Below, piece by piece: positions 1 through 5,523 of a DNA stretch of 6,000 nt; position 1 is the first letter of the stretch; each line of letters opens with the position of its first letter. Under the pieces are notes generated by a model. That model ran no database searches and was not told where the DNA came from. It saw nothing but the letters and a program-made list of their open reading frames with translations. The stretch is from the NCBI GenBank assembly GCA_913043075.1, contig CAJWLI010000092.1, forward strand, positions 1-6,000, read 5' to 3'. The translations under genes were made by a program, and so were the position numbers. This stretch comes from an uncultured Gammaproteobacteria bacterium (GTDB lineage Bacteria; Pseudomonadota; Gammaproteobacteria; Pseudomonadales; Azotimanducaceae).

Positions 1-1
1 G

Positions 2-679
2 GTTGAGCAAGAGCTTCAAGAGTGCGTTAGCGAAATCGAGACGAATATAAAGCAATTAGCTTTGGAGCAAACTTCTTTGCAACAGAAGAGAGAAGAGAAG
101 AAAAAAATTTCCCGAGAATTGCAATTAGAAATAGGAAAGACGCGGCGAAAAATTGTAAATATCGAGGAAAATAAAGAAACGCTTATTGCTTTTTTATCCG
201 AGATGCGTAGCAAAGACCGTAAAAATGAGCAACTCTGGAATACGAAGAAATTCTCAAAAATGAAAGGGAAGTTAGAGATGCCTGTAGAAGGAAAAATTCT
301 CCATAAGTTCGGAGATAACCGAGGAACTGGAGAGCTAAAATGGCAAGGGCTTTTCATAGAAGGGGAAAGGGGGTCGCCTGTAAGATCTGTTTATCCCGGC
401 ACCGTAATTTTCTCCGATTGGTTTAGAGGATTAGGTCTTTTAATTATCATCAAACATGGCGACGGATTCATGAGTCTTTACGCCCACAACGAAACTCTCA
501 AAAAAGACGCGGGAGACATTGTGAACCCGAATGATCTTATCGCCACCATCGGAAATTCCGGAGGACAACAAAAAACAGGAGTCTATTTCGAAATCAGAGT
601 TCAAGGGAAAGCAAGCAATCCTAAAGATTGGTTAGCAGAGAAAAAGGTCTTGAAGCTTGAATCGAAAAGACAAAGCTAG
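2..679 (+). CDS. envC: EnvC-like murein hydrolase activator (LytM/M23 domain), 5'-truncated by window
   Basis: The frame is open to the left edge, so the true start lies upstream; 225 residues are visible. The first ~75 are rich in Lys, Glu, Gln and Leu and look like the end of a periplasmic coiled coil. Residues ~88-212 form a LytM (peptidase M23) domain with the EnvC-type ending VYFEIR...NPKDWL. The zinc site is degenerate: at the usual HxGxD the sequence reads WQGLF (114-118), and at the usual HLHFE it reads GVYFE (193-197), so all three zinc ligands are replaced. In the EnvC family such domains do not cut peptidoglycan but activate the amidases AmiA/AmiB at the division septum, recruited through FtsEX. 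That role is inferred here from the family. The stop TAG is two bases before the ctpA start, so the two are probably co-transcribed. A degenerate LytM protein with another partner (for example NlpD-like) is possible, but the coil-plus-LytM layout favours EnvC. Confidence 0.88.
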   Translation, partial: VEQELQECVSEIETNIKQLALEQTSLQQKREEKKKISRELQLEIGKTRRKIVNIEENKETLIAFLSEMRSKDRKNEQLWNTKKFSKMKGKLEMPVEGKILHKFGDNRGTGELKWQGLFIEGERGSPVRSVYPGTVIFSDWFRGLGLLIIIKHGDGFMSLYAHNETLKKDAGDIVNPNDLIATIGNSGGQQKTGVYFEIRVQGKASNPKDWLAEKKVLKLESKRQS

Positions 680-681
680 CT

Positions 682-1971
682 ATGAAGAGAAACTTTTTTT
701 TATTACTGCTTTTACTTTTTTGCAATACCGGAAATGCGGAAGAGGAGTCAGAATTCTCTGAAGCAATGCTACCTCTCGAGGACCTAAGAGTTTTCGCAGA
801 ATCGTTCAAGCGAATTCGGTCGTCCTATGTGGACGATATTACTGATCAGGATCTTCTTATTCTAGCCATTAAAGGAATGCTTGCAGAGCTTGATCCTCAC
901 AGCGTGTATCTTGACAAAGAAGCTATCAAAAATTTTGAAGAATCAACCTCAGGAAATTATGGTGGCCTTGGTATTGAAATAATAAAAGAACAGAGTTTTA
1001 TAAAAGTAATCTCCCCGATAGACGACACACCGGCATCTCGAGCAGGAATAGAGAGCGGTGATCTCATCACAAACCTCGACGGCATTTCCGTTAAAGGAAT
1101 GTCGATAAGCGATGCGGTTAAAATAATGCGTGGAGAACCCGAAACAAATATCTCTCTATCAATCTTAAAAAAAGGAACCTCAGAAGTCATCGACTTAAAC
1201 TTAACAAGGCAATTAGTTAAAGTTTCGAGTGTTCGCCAAAGATATTTGGAGGAGGGGTTTGGATACTTAAGGATAGCCCAGTTCCAGGCGCGCACAGCGC
1301 AGGAAGTTCGTGAAGCCATAATAAAACTTAAAGATTCTGGAAACTTAAATGGACTCATAATAGATTTGAGAAATAATCCTGGAGGAATTTTAAGAGCTTC
1401 TGTAGATGTAGCGGACACCTTCTTAGATAAGGGATTGATTGTCTACACCTTGGGCCGCCTTGAAGAATCTCAAAATAGGTACGAAGCACGCCCAGGCGAC
1501 ATGCTTTCAGGCCTCCCAATAGTAACATTAGTGAACGAAGGGTCCGCGTCAGCCTCTGAAATCCTCGCGGGGGCGCTGCAAGACCAAGAGAGATCAATCG
1601 TAATGGGGACAAATACGTTTGGGAAAGGGTCTGTGCAAACTATTATCCCGATAACAGAAACTAGAGCTGTAAAACTTACTACTGCCAGATACTTCACTCC
1701 CAACGGAAGATCCATACAAGCAGAGGGAATAATCCCTGACATCAACGTGCCCAGACATAGGGTAACTCCACGAAACCGAAACAACTTAAAAATTTCTGAG
1801 AAAAACCTTTCGGGGCACCTAACTAACAAAAATAGCGACAGCCAGAAAGTCGACAATAAAACAAAAAAAGAGGAATCCGACTTAATATTTCGAGATTTTC
1901 AACTTTACCAAGCACTGAACGTTCTGACGGGTCTTCACAAACTTAACTCGCAACCTAGCTCAAATGACTAA
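682..1971 (+). CDS. ctpA: carboxyl-terminal processing protease, S41 family (CtpA/Prc type)
   Basis: This is a 429-residue serine protease, a normal length for the family. Residues 1-19 are a signal peptide (Lys/Arg, a Phe/Leu core, cleavage near GNA-EE), so it acts in the periplasm. After an N-terminal helical segment (~30-90) comes a PDZ domain (~93-175) with carboxylate-binding loop GGLGIEI (94-100) and PASRAGIESGD, which recognises substrate C-termini. The protease domain (~190-355) carries IDLRNNPGG, then SASASEI with the nucleophile at S290, and FGKGSVQ with general base K315 and Q319; the 25-residue Ser-Lys spacing matches Prc and CtpB. Residues ~357-405 are a hydrophilic, charged linker rich in Asn, Lys and Ser, followed by a short helix (LYQALNVL). 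In Pseudomonas, CtpA with a lipoprotein partner degrades peptidoglycan cross-link hydrolases; whether this one does so is inference. The ATG follows the preceding TAG by two bases with no clear Shine-Dalgarno, suggesting translational coupling. Confidence 0.96.
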   Translation: MKRNFFLLLLLLFCNTGNAEEESEFSEAMLPLEDLRVFAESFKRIRSSYVDDITDQDLLILAIKGMLAELDPHSVYLDKEAIKNFEESTSGNYGGLGIEIIKEQSFIKVISPIDDTPASRAGIESGDLITNLDGISVKGMSISDAVKIMRGEPETNISLSILKKGTSEVIDLNLTRQLVKVSSVRQRYLEEGFGYLRIAQFQARTAQEVREAIIKLKDSGNLNGLIIDLRNNPGGILRASVDVADTFLDKGLIVYTLGRLEESQNRYEARPGDMLSGLPIVTLVNEGSASASEILAGALQDQERSIVMGTNTFGKGSVQTIIPITETRAVKLTTARYFTPNGRSIQAEGIIPDINVPRHRVTPRNRNNLKISEKNLSGHLTNKNSDSQKVDNKTKKEESDLIFRDFQLYQALNVLTGLHKLNSQPSSND

Positions 1972-1992
1972 TTAGAAGATGTGCCCAAAAAA

Positions 1993-2760
1993 CTAACGTC
2001 TTTCTTTGAGTGCTGTTTTACTTATTTCAGCAGTCTTTTTTATTGCTTGAGAGACCGTCAAAGTTTTCTCATAAAGAGATCTCCCAAGAATAACACCGCT
2101 TATGGCTGAATCTAAACCTTGACTAGCCATCCCCAAGGCCTCGATGTCATCAAGATCCCTCACTCCTCCAGATGCGATAATTGGGACAGAAACTTTTTCA
2201 GCCAAGTCTATGGTGGCTTTCAGATTTAAGCCTTGCATCATCCCATCACTCGCGATGTCCGTGAAAATAATTGCAACTACGCCCGACTTCGCCGCTTCAC
2301 TTGCAAATTCATAGGTATCAATCTGCGTTATTTCTTCCCAGCCATGAGTAGCAACTTTACCGTCCAGCGCATCCAAACCTAAGATAATCTTTCCGGGAAA
2401 CTCAGAACAAATCTCGTTTAAGAAATCTGGGGCCGTGACCGCCTTTGTTCCCAAAATCAAAAAATCTACGCCCGCAGTAAGGTAGCCCACAATGTCTTGC
2501 TTGGTTCTAATGCCACCACCTAACTGAATCTCGATCGTGGGATACTTGTTCTTTATTTTTTTTACGATTTTTCCATTAATAGGACTGCCCTTAAACGCGC
2601 CATCCAAATCGACGATGTGCAATCGCGTCGCACCCTCCTCGATCCATCTGTCGGCAATTTTTATTGGATTATCAGAGTAGGCTGTCTCTTCGTTAACTTT
2701 TCCTTGCTTCAAATTAACGACCTTCCCCTGTCGCAGATCAATCGCTGGAATTATCAACAA
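1993..2760 (-). CDS. hisA: phosphoribosylformimino-5-aminoimidazole carboxamide ribotide isomerase (HisA)
   Basis: HisA isomerises ProFAR to PRFAR in histidine synthesis, a cytoplasmic step; the product is used by the HisF-HisH synthase. The 255 residues fit a full (beta/alpha)8 barrel. Visible landmarks: the N-terminal IPAIDLRQGKVV with catalytic D8, QLGGGIRT (79-86), the second catalytic acid D130 in LGLDALDGKVATHGW, T167 and D172 in FTDIASDGMM, and phosphate-binding loops IIASGGVRD (195-202) and GVILGRSLYE (222-231). The start is TTG (2758-2760), directly after the hisB TAA in the same frame, so no upstream start is possible. A second TTG follows immediately and would give MIIPAID; Shine-Dalgarno spacing favours the first. 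hisH, usually between hisB and hisA, and hisF, usually just after hisA, are both absent here. The gene converges on ctpA with a 21-base gap. Confidence 0.96.
   Translation of the reverse strand: MLIIPAIDLRQGKVVNLKQGKVNEETAYSDNPIKIADRWIEEGATRLHIVDLDGAFKGSPINGKIVKKIKNKYPTIEIQLGGGIRTKQDIVGYLTAGVDFLILGTKAVTAPDFLNEICSEFPGKIILGLDALDGKVATHGWEEITQIDTYEFASEAAKSGVVAIIFTDIASDGMMQGLNLKATIDLAEKVSVPIIASGGVRDLDDIEALGMASQGLDSAISGVILGRSLYEKTLTVSQAIKKTAEISKTALKERR
2011..2041 (+). terminator. possible weak intrinsic terminator for ctpA, inside the 3' end of hisA
   Basis: Read on the plus strand, TGCTG (2011-2015) can pair with CAGCA (2028-2032) around a 12-base A/T-rich loop, followed after GTC by six T residues (2036-2041). 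It is the only hairpin-plus-T-run I see downstream of ctpA, whose stop is 40 bases before it. The stem is only five pairs and the loop is long, so termination would be inefficient. Because it lies in the hisA coding region, its bases may be set by coding needs instead. Confidence 0.28.
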
Positions 2761-3348
2761 TTAAAGTGTCCCCTTTGTTGAGGGCATCTGGTCTTGCATC
2801 CTTGGATCCTCTTCAAGAGCATTTCTGAGAGCTCTTCCAAAGGCTTTAAAGACTGTTTCGATTTGATGGTGAGCGTTGTGGCCTTTTAGATTTTCTATGT
2901 GCAAAGTGATCATCGCATGATTCACAAACCCCTGAAAAAATTCAAAGAACAGATCAACATCAAAATCCCCCACAAAAGGCCTTGAGAAATTAATGGCATA
3001 CTCTAGACCTGGCCGACCTGAAAAATCTACCACTACCCTTGATAAGGCCTCGTCAAGCGGAACATAAGCATGGCCGTAACGCCGAATTCCTTTCTTGTCT
3101 CCAACTGCCTCAGCGAAAGCTTGGCCAAGCGTGATGCCAATATCTTCTACCGTGTGATGAGCGTCTATTTCTAGATCGCCGCTTGCCTTAATCTCAATAT
3201 CGAACATCCCGTGTCTGGCTATTTGATCAAGCATGTGTTCGAGGAAAGGCAAGCCAGTATTAAAGTCCCTTTTCCCAGAACCATCTAGATTGACCGAAAC
3301 AGAAATTTGAGTTTCTAGAGTACTTCGTTCTTTTTTAGCACTTCTCAT
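2761..3348 (-). CDS. hisB: imidazoleglycerol-phosphate dehydratase (HisB, monofunctional)
   Basis: HisB dehydrates imidazoleglycerol phosphate to imidazoleacetol phosphate, in the cytoplasm, using a two-metal (Mn) site. The metal-binding signatures are all present: FLEHMLDQIARHG (H38), HHTVEDIG (64-71), DEALSR (99-104), FVNHA, and GHNAHHQIE (156-164). The protein ends with the usual PSTKGTL tail. It is 195 residues with no N-terminal histidinol-phosphatase domain, so it is the monofunctional form typical of pseudomonads and most bacteria, unlike the fused enterobacterial HisB. I chose ATG 3346-3348, with GAGG eight bases upstream. A TTG seven codons earlier (3367-3369) keeps the frame open and would give 202 residues, but it has no Shine-Dalgarno and lies about where transcription from the TATAAT box would begin. 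The stop codon abuts hisA, so the two are one transcript. The unknown gene upstream on the same strand ends 56 bases before this start. Confidence 0.96.
   Translation of the reverse strand: MRSAKKERSTLETQISVSVNLDGSGKRDFNTGLPFLEHMLDQIARHGMFDIEIKASGDLEIDAHHTVEDIGITLGQAFAEAVGDKKGIRRYGHAYVPLDEALSRVVVDFSGRPGLEYAINFSRPFVGDFDVDLFFEFFQGFVNHAMITLHIENLKGHNAHHQIETVFKAFGRALRNALEEDPRMQDQMPSTKGTL
2769..2773 (-). promoter_or_regulatory. ribosome binding site of hisA within the hisB 3' end
   Basis: On the minus strand GGGGA (within AAAGGGGAC) lies eight bases before the TTG at 2760. It is encoded by the Lys-Gly-Thr codons of the conserved PSTKG tail of HisB. It supports the first TTG as the hisA start (the second would be 11 bases away) and implies that ribosomes ending hisB can reinitiate on hisA. 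Confidence 0.65.
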
Positions 3349-3356
3349 ATGCCATG

Positions 3357-3360
3357 CCTC
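3357..3360 (-). promoter_or_regulatory. ribosome binding site deciding the hisB start
   Basis: GAGG on the minus strand sits eight bases before ATG 3346-3348. No comparable purine motif precedes the alternative TTG at 3369, so this site favours the shorter HisB. Confidence 0.6.
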
Positions 3361-3374
3361 ATCTGCCAACGCGG

Positions 3375-3380
3375 ATTATA
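3375..3380 (-). promoter_or_regulatory. candidate -10 box of a hisBA promoter
   Basis: A perfect TATAAT occurs on the minus strand in the 56-base gap before hisB, within TTTAAGTATAAT. Transcription would start near 3368, giving a leader of about 20 bases to the chosen ATG. I see no good -35 hexamer at 16-18 bases; GGAGTT at spacing 16 is a poor match. The gene may also be read from the promoter of the unknown upstream gene, as no terminator separates them. Confidence 0.45.
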
Positions 3381-3404
3381 CTTAAATTCTTAAAAGAACT
3401 CCCT

Positions 3405-3809
3405 TCATATCGCGCTTCCATAGGGTAAGTAGCGATTAGTAGAATGTATTTTTATCCAGCGCTTGAGCTCTGATATTGATTCGTCCCTCTTCCTTAACTC
3501 CTTAACGATATATATCACCGGGCAAAACTTACCGCCCTCCCAACCAGAAAGGTCTCTCTCTAGTATTGTGAAAAGTCGGGCGAGCGATTCTAACTCCCCT
3601 AATTCCAGAGAAACCAGTTCCGTCCAATACTCTTTTTCTTTTGACATTACCCAGCTTTCTTTCTCAAGCCCAGCGGAGCGAAAGTCTGTGTAATCTAACT
3701 TGTGTTCGAAGTCTACCGACTCAGCAAAACTTAAAAACCTTCTTATCAAGCTTAATTTTATATTGGTTCGCTTCTTTTGCCCGGGAGGCTCCCAAGTACC
3801 AACACTCAT
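3405..3809 (-). CDS. conserved-looking hypothetical protein, 134 aa
   Basis: I do not recognise a named family. The protein is small, hydrophilic and probably cytoplasmic, with no signal peptide or membrane segment. The N-terminus is basic (PPGQKKRTN, then KLSLIRRF). The middle and end alternate acidic and aliphatic residues in likely helices (TELVSLELGELESLARLFT), followed by GWEGGKFCPVIYIV and a C-terminus with a Trp-Ile-Lys motif and NRYLPYGSAI. The second half has the regular, Trp- and Gly-punctuated look of a folded domain. Support for a real gene: uninterrupted frame, a good GGAG site five bases before ATG 3807-3809, and a well-placed promoter. A TTG at 3858-3860 would add 17 residues, but that TTG is the -35 TTGACG. 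It lies upstream of hisB in the same direction with no terminator between, so it may be co-transcribed with hisBA; a role in histidine synthesis is not shown. Confidence 0.72.
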   Translation of the reverse strand: MSVGTWEPPGQKKRTNIKLSLIRRFLSFAESVDFEHKLDYTDFRSAGLEKESWVMSKEKEYWTELVSLELGELESLARLFTILERDLSGWEGGKFCPVIYIVKELRKRDESISELKRWIKIHSTNRYLPYGSAI

Positions 3810-3814
3810 ATTGA

Positions 3815-3818
3815 CTCC
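3815..3818 (-). promoter_or_regulatory. ribosome binding site deciding the start of the hypothetical gene
   Basis: GGAG on the minus strand, in TTTTGGAGTCAATATG, lies five bases before ATG 3807-3809. It supports the 134-residue form over the 17-residue longer TTG form. Confidence 0.6.
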
Positions 3819-3830
3819 AAAAAAAAGACG

Positions 3831-3860
3831 ATTATCGAGCAGATAGCAAGTTCTCGTCAA
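3831..3860 (-). promoter_or_regulatory. sigma70-like promoter for the hypothetical gene (and possibly hisBA)
   Basis: On the minus strand TTGACG (3855-3860) is followed after 18 bases by GATAAT (3831-3836), five of six matches at each box. The predicted start is near 3824, about 15 bases before the ATG. Immediately upstream of the -35 the DNA is A/T-rich (3861-3876), like an UP element. This is the strongest promoter match I found in the window. Confidence 0.6.
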
Positions 3861-3864
3861 AATG

Positions 3865-3889
3865 AAAAAATAAGATTAGCATCTTTTTT
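3865..3889. repeat. A/T-rich inverted repeat in the divergent intergenic region
   Basis: AAGAT (3872-3876) and ATCTT (3881-3885) form a perfect inverted repeat around TAGC, and the flanks continue it with an A-run (3865-3870) on one side and a T-run (3884-3889) on the other, apart from one mismatch. It sits between the promoter of the hypothetical gene and trpB. It could be an operator, an UP-type element or a weak bidirectional terminator; the sequence alone does not say which. Confidence 0.4.
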
Positions 3890-3947
3890 CAAGCTTCCTT
3901 ATCATCAGCCGATCAAGCACAACTATTACAAGGTGTAAAAATCTTCC

Positions 3948-5312
3948 ATGGGAACTCAGACAAAAATTTTGCTAGACGAAACGGAAATGCCTACAAAATG
4001 GTACAACATAGTAGCTGATTTGCCCGAACCTCCGCCGCCTCCGCTCCATCCAGGCACTCACCAGCCAGCCACGGGAGAAGATTTTGATGCCTTATTCCCA
4101 AAGGCCCTGATAGAGCAGGAGATGTCCGGGGAGCGCTTCATCGATATCCCAGAGGAAGTCCAAGAAGTATACAAGCTTTGGAGACCCAGTCCATTGTTTA
4201 GGGCGCACAGATTAGAGAAGCTACTCGATACGCCCGCTAGGATATACTACAAATACGAAGGCGTTAGCCCGGCAGGTTCTCACAAGCCAAATACTGCCGT
4301 TCCGCAGGTCTGGTACAACGCTCAAGAGGGCATCAAAAAACTCACAACTGAAACTGGAGCAGGCCAGTGGGGCAGCTCACTGGCCTTTGCTTGCGCACAA
4401 TTTGGGATTGAATGCGAGATATGGCAGGTAGCTGCGTCTTACGAATCCAAGCCCTATAGAAAGACAATGATGCAATTATGGGGCGGCGAGGTCCACCCAA
4501 GTCCATCTGATAAAACTGAATTCGGGCGAAAACTACTAGAAGAAGATCCGAAGCACCCAGGGTCTCTTGGGATAGCCATATCTGAAGCTGTGATGGAAGC
4601 GGTAGAGGATCCGTCAACTAGGTATGCTCTTGGTAGCGTGTTAAACCATGTCCTTCTTCACCAAACGATCATCGGCGAAGAAGCGCTCCTGCAACTTGCC
4701 AAAGTAGGAGAGACGCCTGATATCTTGGTAGGCTGCACCGGAGGCGGTTCCAATTTTGGTGGATTATCATTTCCTTTCTTGAGAGAGAAGCTAGCTGGGA
4801 GAATGAATCCAACGATAAGGTGTGTGGAGCCAGCAGCATGTCCAACGCTAACCAAGGGAGAGTACCGTTATGATTTCGGAGATACTGCTGGCCTGACTCC
4901 ACTAATGAAAATGCACACTCTCGGACATCAATTTATCCCCGAGCCCATCCACGCTGGCGGACTCAGATACCACGGCATGGCTCCCCTGGTATCCCACGTC
5001 TATGATCTGGGTCTGGTCGAAGCCACGTCGGTGCCACAAACTGCCTGTTTTGAGGCGGCTGTCCAGTTTGCTCGATCCGAGGGCATTGTGCCCGCACCGG
5101 AACCTACTCACGCGATAGCGGCGGCAATCGATGAAGCCCTTAAGTGCAAAGAAACCGGTGAAGAAAAGGTCATCTTAACCGCTCTATGCGGTCACGGGCA
5201 TCTTGATCTTCCTGCTTATGAAAAATTCCTTTCTGGCGAGATCACAGACTTAGATCTCCCTGAAGAGAGCATCTCAGAATCTATGAAAAGCGTCCCCGTT
5301 ATAGGCGAGTGA
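3948..5312 (+). CDS. trpB2: tryptophan synthase beta chain, TrpB2 type (PLP-dependent)
   Basis: This enzyme joins indole and L-serine to make L-tryptophan, in the cytoplasm, using pyridoxal phosphate. At 454 residues it is longer than ordinary TrpB1 (~400) and has the TrpB2 features: N-terminal TKILLDETEMP and KWYNIVADLP, a Pro run (28-32), then WRPSPLFRAHRLE. PLP lysine is K113 in GSHKPNTA; the catalytic-glutamate loop is ETGAGQWG (135-142, E135); the phosphate-binding loop is GCTGGGSNFGG (262-272); the C-terminal CGHGHLD replaces the usual SGRGDKD-like segment. TrpB2 proteins often occur without an adjacent TrpA and are thought to act on free indole or as a second copy. No trpA is in the window. 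The start is ATG with only a distant AAGGTG (3930-3935, 12 bases away), so initiation may be modest. It is divergent from the hypothetical-hisBA group. In lines I counted by eye it is richer in G+C than ctpA. Confidence 0.93.
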   Translation: MGTQTKILLDETEMPTKWYNIVADLPEPPPPPLHPGTHQPATGEDFDALFPKALIEQEMSGERFIDIPEEVQEVYKLWRPSPLFRAHRLEKLLDTPARIYYKYEGVSPAGSHKPNTAVPQVWYNAQEGIKKLTTETGAGQWGSSLAFACAQFGIECEIWQVAASYESKPYRKTMMQLWGGEVHPSPSDKTEFGRKLLEEDPKHPGSLGIAISEAVMEAVEDPSTRYALGSVLNHVLLHQTIIGEEALLQLAKVGETPDILVGCTGGGSNFGGLSFPFLREKLAGRMNPTIRCVEPAACPTLTKGEYRYDFGDTAGLTPLMKMHTLGHQFIPEPIHAGGLRYHGMAPLVSHVYDLGLVEATSVPQTACFEAAVQFARSEGIVPAPEPTHAIAAAIDEALKCKETGEEKVILTALCGHGHLDLPAYEKFLSGEITDLDLPEESISESMKSVPVIGE

Positions 5313-5383
5313 ACAAGCGTAGTGGCTGTTTCGCCGGCTTTTTCCGAAATCCGGACCCTTAATGTGCGTTTTGTACGAATAAA

Positions 5384-5414
5384 TTTGATCAAAGCGCGAA
5401 TTCGCTGTTGCAAC
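5384..5414. repeat. three tandem perfect palindromes, possible operator
   Basis: TTTGATCAAA (5384-5393), GCGAATTCGC (5396-5405) and GTTGCAAC (5407-5414) are each exact palindromes, separated by two and one bases, with centres 12 and 10 bases apart, about one helical turn. With no loop they are better DNA-binding sites than RNA hairpins. They lie 57-87 bases upstream of the candidate TATAAG box and 110-140 bases before the receptor start. The binding protein is unknown. Confidence 0.4.
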
Positions 5415-5512
5415 CCGATATTCAGCAAGTTATCGTTCAATCTGACGTGGCAGTCTGTTCTCACATAAATTATAAGAATGCCGAGACAAGCACGCAGAAA
5501 ATAAGATAACAA

Positions 5513-5520
5513 AAGGGGAG
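5513..5520 (+). promoter_or_regulatory. strong ribosome binding site of the receptor gene
   Basis: AAGGGGAG ends three bases before the first ATG (5524) and six before the second (5527). The spacing slightly favours the second ATG, but the two starts differ by one methionine only. Confidence 0.65.
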
Positions 5521-5523
5521 ATT

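Larger units (their letters stand above)
5313..5523. other. intergenic region between trpB2 and the TonB receptor gene
   Basis: No convincing gene lies in these 211 bases. They hold a weak hairpin just after trpB2 (5334-5354, CCGG arms, no T-run), a cluster of three short perfect palindromes (5384-5414), a possible -10 box TATAAG (5471-5476) without a clear -35, and a strong Shine-Dalgarno at the end. The size fits a leader with its own promoter and operator for the receptor gene. Confidence 0.6.

Noticed and set aside
957..1856. Several minus-strand open frames of 85-153 codons inside ctpA
   Set aside because: They lie wholly within a well-supported gene on the other strand and look like shadows of its codons.
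3367..3369. TTG as the start of hisB, giving 202 residues
   Set aside because: It lacks a Shine-Dalgarno and sits at the predicted transcription start; the ATG at 3346-3348 has GAGG at good spacing and gives a usual HisB length.
3463..3693. 76-codon plus-strand open frame opposite the hypothetical gene
   Set aside because: Its Ser-rich composition is typical of an antisense shadow, it has no ribosome site that I can see, and the minus-strand frame there is longer and has a promoter and Shine-Dalgarno.
5334..5354. Hairpin after trpB2 with CCGG arms, considered as a terminator
   Set aside because: The stem is four pairs plus a mismatched A/T extension and no T-run follows it, so it does not meet the pattern of an intrinsic terminator.
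5471..5476. TATAAG as a promoter -10 box for the receptor gene
   Set aside because: No acceptable -35 hexamer lies 16-18 bases upstream, so it is mentioned only as a possibility in the intergenic entry.
5216..5512. 98-codon minus-strand open frame over the end of trpB2 and the following gap
   Set aside because: It begins at TTG without a clear ribosome site, overlaps the coding end of trpB2, and shows no recognisable domain.
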